From Balanoglossus misakiensis (taxonomy: Eukaryota > Hemichordata), in the NCBI GenBank assembly GCA_040954595.2, contig CM082586.2, forward strand, positions 8,556,001-8,620,000: a DNA stretch of 64,000 bases, read 5' to 3'. The notes under the pieces were generated by a model, which worked only from the letters and a program-made list of their open reading frames with translations, had not been told where the DNA came from and made no database searches. The first letter of the stretch is position 1; each line of letters opens with the position of its first letter. Shown here piece after piece: positions 44,085 to 54,755 of the stretch. Position numbers and translations under genes: made by a program.

Positions 44085-47000
44085 TCAATTACAATAGTAC
44101 TGTGCGTACACCGATGTACCGTTGATGCATTTCTCTAGTCCCTCGTCGTACGCCTCCCTTCCTTCACCTCTTCCGACGTATATGCCAACATTTTCGGTGC
44201 TGCAGTTCAGTGGAACCATCATTCTGGCTCTGAAGCCTGACCGAGTTTCATATCTGTCAGCCACACTATAGCTATACCACTCATCATAGAAATCATAATA
44301 GATACCCCAGTCATAATCATACCAGTCAGGATATAAACAATCCCAAGACCCATAAAACCAATCCCAATACCCATAATACCAATCCCAATACCAATCCCAC
44401 AATAACCAATAATATCCGTGGCCCAAGTAACACTGATCTGCTAACATACTTTGTGACACCTCGAGTACTGTGCTCTGGACGAACAATACAGACCAATTGA
44501 AACGCTTCTCAATATCAGGCCCATCAATGCATCTGAATTCTATGCAAGCAGCTGTGTCATTCCTCCAACGATTGGCGTTTTCTTCCAGTGACGTGTTCTT
44601 GATGCGATAGCCAACTAAATCAGACCCAGCGCCACTAAATCCTCCACCATAACTGGAAACGATGATTTCGTGTTCCCGATGTTGTGGATCATCGACACCA
44701 ATCTTGATAAAGCAAGCCGCCGTGTCTTCTCCTTCAACAGGATACCAGGAATACGGTGTACGCGGTTTAATATAATCAGCTGGGTTGTCTATGTCATAGT
44801 CCTCTGTCTCGTATTCAGTGATTGAAGTCTCGTCAACGTAGCCTTGGCAATCGTACTGCAATGCCCATCCAGACTCCGGGTCGTCTGTATCGAATAGAAA
44901 GTTACTGCCACTGAAGCAGTTCCCCTCTGCTTTATATCTAGCATCGTCACCTTCACCTGATGCAACATAGATTCCTGTGGAAGGGCCCCGTGTTACATTT
45001 ACAGGAACTTTAAAGCGAAACACCCCGGTCTGTCTGTGTTCCTCTATCTCGTCACCAACGTTGGCATCTTCATGGTGCTGGAGAAGACCCCTGTTGACGC
45101 CAAAGTCTAGTGGTTTTAATTTACACCTTGAGGAGTCGATTGGGTCTATTATCACAACGGTCAGATCATCGCCTAATTCCTCGGCATCTTCGCCTTCAAA
45201 GGGAGACCCTTGGCGAATTGGGCCGCTGCACTTGAATTCGATGCAGGCTGCTGTCTTGTGAGATAAAGGTTTGTAGGGTGGCTTTGGCTTGGAATCATCA
45301 ATGCGGAGACCAAACATCTTGTCTTTCACTTGTGGTATATCCCCACCATAGCTGGTGACGCGGAAACGGCCAGTGGAGGGGCCACCGTCAACTAGTATTT
45401 TTATGAAGCATGACATCTTACTGTCGCCCTCATACGGGTACCAAGACAGCGGACTCCTATCGCTTTCATCGGTGTCATCCTTTGCATTGTACGATTCTAA
45501 AGTTGAAGAAGGATTCTGCTGAGGTCTCTTCACAAAAATCACGTGGTTATCTTCGATGGTTGCCATCTCGCACCGGTCTTTTGCTCGGTCGACCTGCCAC
45601 CATTGCCAGTAGAATGGGCCATAGTTGTCACTGTCTATGACTTCATAGTCGTATACAGCATAGTTATCATCAAATTCGCTGTTTTGATATGACATCTGTG
45701 GTGTTATGGCTTTGACTGACATATAGTTATCACGTTCATATGCATCTGGTAGAGAGAAACTTTGCAGAACATTGTCTGGCCATTGACCAGGATGCTTTTC
45801 AGCTGGTGTGTCATTAGGGTGTATAGGATGAAGAGGGTTACCATCGTGTTCAGTCTTGACGTGAACTGAGTATCGCGTTTCATCTCGATGGCAATATGTT
45901 TCGATGCACACGGCACCACTAGCGTCAGTCAACTTTTCTTGAAAGTAAGCAAACAGTCGGCCCCTTGCCTTTGATACTGCGGTGACTTTTGCATTAGGGA
46001 GTGCTTCAGTCATGGCCTCGTCAGCATACACGCGCACCTTCAGATAACATATACGAGTGTTCAGTTGTCTTGCATCGATATTACAGCCAAAAGAACGAAA
46101 CACCGAACGCCTTTGTGCTGGAACCACTAAAGTACCGACAATAAATGCAGTGGAGGACCGTTTCTTTCTTGTCTGACTGACCAACTGAAAACCTCCAGCA
46201 TCTTCCCAGTCACCTTTGTCGTCGTTGAGTGTCCAGAGTCTTGTCCGAAGCTGACCATTCTCATCAGTCTCGGCGATATCACTGTCAACACCATCGACCG
46301 GAATGACAATTTCTAATGGTTTGTCAACAATCAGCTCGTTGCCTTCATCATCGGCAAAGTCCATCGTAAATATACCGTATGTTTCCAAAGGTCTTGCATT
46401 GCCCTCTACATCAGTCGTGGTGAAATCACTTTGCATTAATTCTAGTGCACCCGGGTCAGCGGGATCAACAAAGGTCACAGAGGCAGACACGTTACCTGTG
46501 TAGAGTTGCCCGTCGACTGTGCGAAAAGAGTCTGGCAGAATATCTAACTCAACAGACGGCTCTGAAGAATTGCCGAGGGGAATGGTTGTAGCTTCACTTG
46601 CATTGACCATAACTGGCAATGCTCGCCGTTGCAGATAAACCTGGTGGTAAATGCTTACTCCGTCCCCTATAGGAAGTACCTTAGTAGACTCCACCAAAAC
46701 ATTCCTTCTGTCGACGAAAGTTACGGCCAGATGCCTAACTCCTTTGGAAATTTCAAAACTGAAGCCACCATCCTTAGAAGTACGATCAACACGCACTCCT
46801 GTGACATACAGACTGCCATACGGTAAAGGTTCGCCATTGTCGGCAGCCACTGCTCGTCCTCGAATCCTTGTCTTCTGGACAGTACTGCATGAACAGTTGG
46901 TGGTCACGACGATACTTATATGGAAAGCGTCACATGGAAGAAGAAGTACATCCGTCGCTGAGGGATTGCAGCAAATTTCTTCCTCGTCAGAGCACTGTTC

Positions 47001-47149
47001 CTCGTTGCCATCAGACACACCAGCACACTTGGACATGGCACATTTGCCAACATTCTGAAGATTTGTGCCGTCCTCACTTACGCAGCTTTGTGGTAACTGG
47101 ACATAGTGTGGAAGTGGGTCAGGTGGGCACGTGTAGTTTGTTACTCCAT
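44085..47149 (-). CDS. CILP-like exon 7 (long CILP core and C-terminus)
   Basis: One 3065-nt exon starts after acceptor TCCGGACAG with GVTNYTCPPD. It contains a Cys-rich segment, a regulatory-like domain (GEPLPYGSLYVTGVRV; SKDGGFSFEI), a beta-rich core, RKKRSS, then two related modules at 44907-45446 and 44118-44750. Stop is TAA. Confidence 0.93.
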
Positions 47150-50100
47150 CTGTCCGGAATTGCAAAAAAAAAATCAAATCATGAGGTATTCATTTGATGG
47201 TATTTATTGTCTATACGGCTGGGGCCATGATGCATATTTTGTGGTTAGAGAACCTCAAACAATAGCGTCAAGGACACTGTGGTCCCATTTGAGGATTATG
47301 CGGAAACAGTGACACACCAGAATAAAAATTACAGGTGACATTGCAAGCAGATATGATCTTACCATATAGAAATATGGAATGTAAAAAAATTAACAAGGAA
47401 CATGCCCAATAAACTGCCATGTGTCATGGCAGTCTTACAAGTGATGCTAGAAAATAAATTGACCAAAAATTGTCTGTACAAACACATATGAGAAGCAACT
47501 TCTTTCAGTCAGCCCTGGAACAGACACACACTGACCTGCCACTGGTAATTAAAAATTTAATAGCTGGTGGTCTCTGTAACAGCTTGCCTATTAAAGTTAT
47601 GTAAACATGTTTTAGTTCGGGGTAACAACTCCTTGTAAATAGTAACTTTAAAAACAACTGGACAATTGGTTTAGGAGAATATTTCTGATAAATATTGAAT
47701 ATTTCTGATATCAGAATTGAATAAAAGTTGCACATATACATGTATGTGTTATGAAATTACATCCTAAATTTCAAAGCAATCAGAGAAAAAAACAAATTTC
47801 AAAGCAATCCAACAAGCAGTTTTACAGAAAATATTTGTTCAAAAGTGACAAAAACACAAATATGCAAATATCACCAAAATTGTACAATATTTTACATCAA
47901 TCACTACAAGGAACATGCTTGCCAAAGTTCAATGCAATATGACAAGCGGTTTCAGAGAAAACAATTTTTGACAAAAATTGCAAACATTTCCCCCGATAAC
48001 ACATTTATGCAAATATCACATTTTTTTACAACATATTACTTAGGTTACCCCTACGAACATGTCTACCAAATTGCAAAGCAATCTGGCATGCGGTTTTAAA
48101 GAAAAAATAATTTTGACCAAAAATGGCAAATATTGCTCAAAATTATAAATATGCAAATTTTGCAACAATTTGAACAGAACTATGGTTACTCAGACAACCA
48201 ACCATTAGGAAGCTTCATACTAAATTTCAAAGAAGTAAGCCCATCACTTTCAAAACATAAAGGACTGAATGAGGTTGACATAAGGTACATGCATACCAAT
48301 ATTCAAAGCAATATGACCAGTGGTTGTCGAGTTTTTGAGTTTTGACCAATTTCACATTTCCCCAGCTAATTTGCATATTTTTGGCAATGACAACTTCATT
48401 TGAACAAACTCCCATCAACAGCCCTGCCTGCATCTACACACCAAATATCGAGGTCAGATGCGCTGCGGTTTTCAAGTTTTTGATGTGGACGGACATACAG
48501 ACATACATCCATCCATACATACATACATACATACATACATACATACATACATACATACATACATACAGACGCAACCGATCCCATAAGGTCCCATGGTACA
48601 TACCAATGGGACCTAAAAATGAAGAAAATCTCTTGCTATCGCCTGTGTTCTCACATATTGCTGATGCTATCGCACAATCCAAGGTAAACCAGTGATGAAC
48701 TGACCCTACTTTGCATAACAATGTATGCGTAATTTTGCCCAAAGACCGACCGTGTCTGGATCGCGTCGCCTCTGCCGCATCACTGCACTGAAAATCAATG
48801 CGCCACACTCGAAACTTCGATTTTCGTAAAATCTGGGGAAACATATGCAATAGTAACATATCTCTAGACCCCTTGCGAGTGATCTATGCCACACAGGAGA
48901 TATGTTCAGTCGCGATGCAGAGTTTTCTGCTGCCCTCGTAAAAGTTCTGCCGCAAACTACACCGGATAAATCGTGGGACTAACTCCTGTACTTCACAGAT
49001 GACGCGCAGAGGTAATGGAGTTCAGCCACACCGGTACACATATTCGCAAAAGGTCTATTAAGTAATGTTAGGGCCAACTAAGTTTGACCCATGTTACAAA
49101 CTTGGAAACCACAAAATGGGCAGCAAGCGATTAGACGAAAGATAAGTCGAGGACATTATGCAGAAAAAAACACTACTTTTCTAGTGTTCTAACTACAGTG
49201 CCGTTATATAAACAAGGTGTAATAAGAAAAAAACATGTTTTGGAAAGCGTGGATATTGTCTTAGCATTACACACATTATGTAATATCTCACCAACGACAG
49301 ATAAAATTGCAGGAATGGAGTACATCGAGCCAGCTTCACTGTTTGCTCTACAAGTGTATTTCCCACCGTCGCCCATGCTCAAATTTCCCAAATGTAGGGA
49401 ATTAGAAGAATTATACGTGTCTTCTAAAATTAAACCGTCTTTGAACCTGTGAATGGAATGAAAATGGGATGTATAATGACGAATCACTAGTGCATATTTT
49501 ATATGTCATTTGTATAGATTTAGTCGCAGCTAGTAAGTTTGAATATCTGCCAGTAAACAGATACCGCGGCTGGGAAAGATTTCAGACAATGACACAACAC
49601 TGTGTCAATAACAAAGTATACAACCGTGTCTTTACAGCAAAGAATACAGACCTGTATACCACTCGAATTCCCTTAGAAGCTTATGGTGTTTTTAATTATA
49701 AAATAAGCATCATACACAGGACAAAAACGTCACTGACGCATTCTCATGATAATAGTTATTGCCAATACAAAACAACTAAATGTTTTTCCACTAGTCGTTT
49801 GGAAAGATACATGACTCTCACGTTAACATAATATAACATTGTCTTCGAAGTATGTTGACAATCATTAACTCGTCATACTGCAAAATGTTATATATATATT
49901 TACCATTCGTAGTAACTTGGGTCAGGCGTTCCATAGGCGTTACAACAAAACTTGACATCTTGTCCAACAAGTCTTATCTTATTTTGAGGATGTTCATCAA
50001 TGATTGGTGGTACTGAAACAAACGAAACATTTAAACTCATTTTACAAAGCAATTGTCACTTTATTTTAATTTATTCATCATTTTATGTTTTAATTACCTT

Positions 50101-52309
50101 TATTTACATTTAAATTATTTACCTTCATTATGATAAAATTATATAAAATTTTAAATTCGTTTGTTATCAGAGGAAGCATTAGGTTCCAAAATTATCACAA
50201 GCACGTGTTTATGTGTTCAAAGCATGGTTTGGTTGGTCGCATATATCGATTGGCCAGGAGCAGACTGTGTAGTACATTGATCTCTTTAATTTGCGGCGAT
50301 TATTATAAGCCTCTGATCTATCCATGATATCCATGTGAGTATTAGGACACTTCAGAATGATGACTCACAAAATTTTTCCATGATGACTTCGATGTGTACT
50401 GTTCCAGGTGATTCAGGAGACGAGACTAAGATGTTGGTTGTCTTGAAGGTTTCCTTGGTAACAATCAAAGCTGTTTCCTCCACGCATGTGCCATTGACTA
50501 CAAAACGGCCCTCTTCGTCAGTAACGGCGATGGGCGTAAGTGGAGATTCGGCCCTGAAGATGAGGGCGTTTCGAATCCTGCGTCCAGAAGTCTCAGACAC
50601 GGTTCCTGTGGTGTTACTGTCCACGCATGTGCAGTACAAACACGAAGAATCCAGAGTCCCATAGTTGCACGTTTTTGCACAATCTGCGAAGAGAACAGAA
50701 AATTGTTATTCTACCATTTTGTTTGGCAAAATCTTACACATGAAACTACAATAAGGTAAAGAGAAAACCCATTCTCTTAGTTACCATGTAGAGCAATATA
50801 TCATACGGGTATACAAGCAACACGTATATTCGACAGAAATAGCAAAAACTGATCTTAAAAGTATACAATCAACTCTCATTAAAGCCCAATGAGCTGCAAC
50901 ATTTGGCGAAAGGGCGTTCTTGTCTTCTAGTGATCATGTGGTGGTATGCTTGTTCGCGTGGCCACCCGATGAAAACCCGTTATTGGATAGATCTCAACTT
51001 CTGGGTCATGATAACTTACGTAAACTTTGGATACCTTGCATGTCATTTGTTTGCGGTCATTAAAGGTCGACGATCGTCTTCTGGTTACAAAAATTGTATA
51101 CAGTCAATGCCATAATTGTGTCCTAACAGCAGACAAGATGGCGGCGACCATAGTCTGTGTTGGAGGTCGGGACAAGACAGCAAATTGTGTGAAAAGATGG
51201 CACTACTTACTTGGGCAGTCCCATTCGGAGCAAAGTTTGTGTTGGTGTGGTTGGCCGATGCAGGTCTTGTTGTCTAACAGTGTCGCTGAAAAACATGTTC
51301 TTGTTCGGTTCTGCGTCCCGCCTCCACAAGAGACGGAACAGGATGACCACTGTCCCCAGGTCAGCCAGCTTGTTGTATCTGTGTATGTAAATTAATCTCG
51401 GTATTTCATGTTTTTCTTTCGGTATTATTCACAAAAGAAAAAAGAACAGAGTACCATAAAATAAGATTTGTGAGGCTGAAATAAAGTCTTATCTGACTGT
51501 TTTAGTTGATGATGTGAGGAGTTTTGACTTTATATTTTGACATTTTCTGACAATTTCAATACTTTCTTATCAAATTGGGAGTACATATATAAGTACCACT
51601 TATGTACGTCAATGGATCATCATAGGGAGAAGCGGTGGATGACTTTGCTTGTTCTGTGGACACAGAGTCAGTGGTTGTGTCTGTAGACATGTTGTCTTCA
51701 GTCGATGTTTGTGTTGTGGAAGAACCAGAAGTAAACGATGAGACCGTCGCTGCACTTCCGGTTGACCCTGGTTTCGGCGATTGGACACTCTGGGTCTGGG
51801 TGTTGGATATAGTTACTTCTGTAGGACGCGTGGTCAGTCTTTCAGATGTCACTGTTGTAACTCCACTATCACCAATCGTCAAGTCTGAAAAACAGAAGAA
51901 ACAAGGTCGTCTGTTGCAATACTGTTGTTCACTCTGACGTCACAAATTTATGGAAATGCAAGAGTTGCATCCATTACAAATAATATCAGGTTTTTGTCAT
52001 CGAAGGTTCACGATGACCTATGCAAATTTAGCTACGGTTATGTTAGAAATTTAAAATCCAGTGAATCACAGATGAACAGGAGTTTGCTGCGTGAAGAAAG
52101 TGAGACCTGGACATGACGTTATATGAATATGTAAATTACAGCTTGGCTGTTTTATACTCACCTTGGCGACCACGACTTCCGGCATACGGGCCATATTGAT
52201 AAACGGCAAACCCAGTCCCGCCAAAAGCAGCTACAAACAACAGCGCCGCTAGACCCAGGAGAAGACGCGACTTCTTCTTCCTGGGAACATGATCACGACT
52301 ACCCTCCAT
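44085..52309 (-). CDS. CILP-like (cartilage intermediate layer protein-like) membrane-anchored multidomain protein
   Basis: Seven exons join with consistent phases: 52162-52309, 51597-51884, 51211-51378, 50369-50683, 49904-50012, 49292-49446, 44085-47149. They encode 1415 residues. Order: basic cytosolic start and hydrophobic segment (about 15-37), Ser/Thr-rich stalk (about 50-145), thrombospondin type 1 repeat (about 148-200, WGQWSSCSVSCGGGTQNRTR), Cys-rich plus carboxypeptidase-regulatory-like module (about 202-306), C2-type Ig domain (about 308-394), then a CILP core with a second regulatory-like beta-sandwich (IRGRAVAADNGEPL) and RKKR at about 722-725. TSP1, Ig and long last-exon core are the architecture of CILP proteins, extracellular-matrix components that bind growth factors and are cleaved by furin. 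Unusual points are the probable type II membrane anchor, the mucin-like stalk, and a duplicated C-terminal module whose second copy holds a Trp/Tyr-rich insert. Paralogue identity is not assignable. Confidence 0.9.
44265..44414 (-). other. Trp/Tyr/Asp-rich 50-residue insert in the CILP-like protein
   Basis: About residues 1307-1356 contain 11 Trp and many Tyr and Asp, starting YYWLLWDWYWDWYYGYWDWF. The DNA is a degenerate short tandem repeat on the plus strand (CCAATCCCAATACC-type), suggesting replication slippage. The first copy of the module has no such insert. Confidence 0.85.
47263..48619 (+). mobile_element. dispersed non-autonomous element, family F, copy 2 (in CILP-like intron 6)
   Basis: It shares both ends with 33021-34619. 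The interior is instead a degenerate repeat of roughly 100-bp blocks with the theme CAAAGCAATCTGACAAGCGG and TTTTGACCAAAAATGGCAAA. The (ACAT)n tract at 48505-48566 precedes the GGTCCCAT/ATGGGACC hairpin. Confidence 0.75.
48505..48566. repeat. (ACAT)n microsatellite
   Basis: About fifteen ACAT units near the right end of the family F element. Confidence 0.92.
49292..49446 (-). CDS. CILP-like exon 6 (second half of Ig domain)
   Basis: Encodes FKDGLILEDTYN, LHLGNLSMGDGGKYTC and RANSEAGSMYSIPAILSVV. D.G.Y.C is the hallmark of strand F in Ig domains. Confidence 0.92.
49904..50012 (-). CDS. CILP-like exon 5 (first half of Ig domain)
   Basis: Encodes PPIIDEHPQNKIRLVGQDVK, then FCCNAYGTPDPSYYEW. 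The Cys before NAYGTPDP is the first Ig cysteine, and the intron interrupts the Trp codon. Confidence 0.9.
50369..50683 (-). CDS. CILP-like exon 4 (Cys-rich and carboxypeptidase-regulatory-like)
   Basis: CAKTCNYGTLDSSCLYCTCV is followed by GRRIRNALIFR, TDEEGRFVVNG and TFKTTNILV, the G.(V)...(G)...(T).(T)DE.G.(F/Y) pattern of regulatory-like beta-sandwiches. Confidence 0.88.
51081..51200 (+). repeat. dispersed repeat family C, copy 3 (in CILP-like intron 3)
   Basis: GGTTACAAAAATTG, GTGTCCTAACAGCAGACAAG and GATGGCGGCGACCATAGTCT match copy 2. It ends only about 10 bp from the TSP1 exon. Confidence 0.6.
51211..51378 (-). CDS. CILP-like exon 3 (thrombospondin type 1 domain)
   Basis: Encodes SWLTWGQWSSCSVSCGGGTQ, NRTRTCF and, with the first base of the next exon, ends CSEWDCPN. 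It has the W..W..CS.(S/T)CG.G...R.R.C pattern with the six Cys of a TSP1 repeat. It has no internal ATG and was found from splice sites and motif. Confidence 0.93.
51597..51884 (-). CDS. CILP-like exon 2 (Ser/Thr-rich stalk)
   Basis: About 96 residues, very rich in Ser and Thr (TSERLTTRPTEVTISNTQTQ; SSFTSGSSTTQTSTEDN), a mucin-like O-glycosylation substrate. Donor AGTG|GTACTT was preferred over an earlier GT because only it keeps phase with the TSP1 exon. Confidence 0.8.
52162..52309 (-). CDS. CILP-like exon 1 (start codon, membrane anchor)
   Basis: ATG at 52309 opens MEGSRDHVPRKKKSRLLLGL, followed by AALLFVAAFGGTGFAVYQYG. The basic cluster before the hydrophobic run fits a signal anchor; a cleaved signal peptide is possible. 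The exon ends CGCCAAG|GTGAGT. An AG acceptor 12 bp upstream of ATG suggests a further 5' UTR exon. Confidence 0.8.
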
Positions 52310-54376
52310 AGCCGCTCTTTCTAAAAAAAAAAACAGAATTCCAATATAATTATTAAGTATAAAGGGCAGTGAACCCCAATTTTTCTTCGTAAGAGAGAAT
52401 AATCTTAAATTGCCTGAACAAAATATGAAGTGTCAAACTGATTTCCGAGGTGCATATACGCATTTCCTTCATGTATAAATCAGCGTCGACGAGAAATTTC
52501 TCCAGCTATAACCGTGACAGGCGTTCATGGAGGTCTCATCTCTGTTTCACATAGCTTCACAAACGGTTATGCATGAAAGAAGAACGCGTATATCTGGGTC
52601 ACAATATAACTGTACGCCAAAGGCTTAGTCGGTAAAATCGACATTCGCTCGGTCAAACACCTAAACGAAATCCTTTGTTGAGGAAGAAAAAATACTTCTT
52701 TGTAAATAGGAGAAAGAAACACCATAATATCAATGCAGAAATCACATGGCCAACGTGACCCCCAGAGTGCCTTCCCACACCAGTCCTGTAAATACCCCCC
52801 CCCCCTCCGAATGCAAATGGCCATTGCCTTACTCATAGGAAATAAAAAATATCACCAGCGCCATTAATGAAAGTTGTGTACTTATTGCAGGATCTCACAT
52901 TTAAAAGGGGTTGTTTAAAACCTTCTTTTTGAGAATTTTGCAGCAAATAAACACTCTGTGCATGGCGTGATATTCAGGCGACTAAACAACCTGCCTGTGT
53001 GAAGTAAGTCGATAGTAGTTTGCATTACGTGTCTGAAATGAATGTTCGCCTGTTGATGACGTCACCGCTGAGAGTAATAGTCCCTTTGTGGACTCTATGT
53101 GGTACATTATATCTTTATAGGAGGCGTACTCGAGTTGAAATGTTAGCACAGTGGTCTGTCGCTGCAGCAAACTTGCACGCGCAGGAAAAAAGGATAAAAG
53201 ACACACAGTGAAATGTTTTTGAGAGAATTCGAAGCAATGACATACAGGTAGATAATACACACCTCAAAACAGTGTGTACTTGAACAAAAATCTCGACTCA
53301 AAGTCACATAACTGTGAAATGAAAAGAGAATATATCGAATAAGCTAAGCCTACCCTTATAGTCAAAAGTTGTGGAAACTTTGGTCAACAGAGCCTGTTTT
53401 GCTGCTAGCTGCACCGACAACCTCCAGTACAAACCATAGACAGTACTGTCTATGTACAAACTGACGCTCTGTAGCCGATGGTTATGGTTTTTTAACACAC
53501 AAGGTTTTTGTGGAGCAATTGATGGCCACTCCCATCTACATATATAATACAATGTTGCGCTGCCACTTATCGTATCAGTGACAAGCCCTTATGAACCTAC
53601 TGTCGTGACTTGGTTTCTTAAACGTTCGGCTGATGTATACTAACCTGGCGTTTTGCAATTACATGTACATCATTTCTGCTTCAACGCTTGGAAACCATAT
53701 ATTGACAATTATTATTCAATGTTGCAGCAATTTTATTTACGTCTATTTGCCACAAACTCCTAGTAATTTTGCTGTGTCTATCACGGTTTCTTGTTTAAGT
53801 CACTGTGACATGCTAATATCTCCTTCCCAGCGATGTGTGATTGCATCAAAGTCGAATAAATTGGTTGAAATTTAAGAGTGAGCATAAGATCTGACAATTT
53901 CCAAAATATAAGGCGCCTTGAATCTGTATGTAAACACTGGAACAGAAATGTTTTTACGTGCAGAAGTGCGTATTTGAATTTGTGCATTGACTGCAACATG
54001 CATGTGCGTATCCGTATGTATATCACCGATTCCGTATAAATTTTGTAAACATTCCGTGAAATGCCGTGGACGGTGTTAGTATGGTTACTCAAGTAAAATG
54101 AAGAGTTCAGAGTTCGGCCACTTTATATTTACATACCGATAAACACCGCAAAAACTTGGTTCTACGACGTAGTCCCCTTTACTTCTATAAGTCCCAAGTT
54201 TCAAGTTCTTTTCATCCGTTGCTGGTTACATTGTCGATCAAGTAAATGAATTTGATAGGAATTTATCTTATGCGAAATTCTAATTATATTCACATATTAC
54301 GGTATTCTTCACGAACATGTATCCACTTTGAACACTTTTTTAGACTTCGTTTGATCAGATGATGAAGAAGTTTCTC

Positions 54377-54390
54377 TTATCACGTGATAA
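54377..54390. promoter_or_regulatory. 14-bp perfect palindrome with a CACGTG E-box
   Basis: TTATCACGTGATAA, a symmetric bHLH-type (USF/MYC/MITF-like) site. Occupancy is unknown. Confidence 0.3.
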
Positions 54391-54714
54391 ACTTTATACA
54401 CCTACAAAATTTAGCCACGCCCACGGTTGCAATGAAAGTTGAGATCTATAACCGATCATGAATATTCAGTGAGTGGCCACACGATAAACAGCGGTCTTTC
54501 GCATTAGAAGACTCGGCTGTCAGTGCCAGGTCAGAAGAGCATGAGAGAAGTTGTGTACGCAGACTGGTTTTGTTGGCCCCTTGGTACGCAACCCTGGGAA
54601 AACATCCATGAGAGCACAATACCGCCGGTCTTTTCTTTTGTCGATGACATGCCTCATTAAATCACTACAGACGTGACTTGAATAAAATGCACTGTTGGAA
54701 TCAGGTTTGCACAT

Positions 54715-54755
54715 TTGGCTTGCATTGGATCAACCAATAGACCAATGCAAGCCAA
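54715..54755. repeat. 14-bp perfect inverted repeat with CCAAT boxes
   Basis: TTGGCTTGCATTGG and CCAATGCAAGCCAA are separated by 13 bp that include another CCAAT. It could form a small hairpin. Confidence 0.6.

Noticed and set aside
44977-47197. Plus-strand open frames opposite the CILP-like last exon
   Set aside because: Shadows of the strongly supported minus-strand exon, with no recognisable domain.
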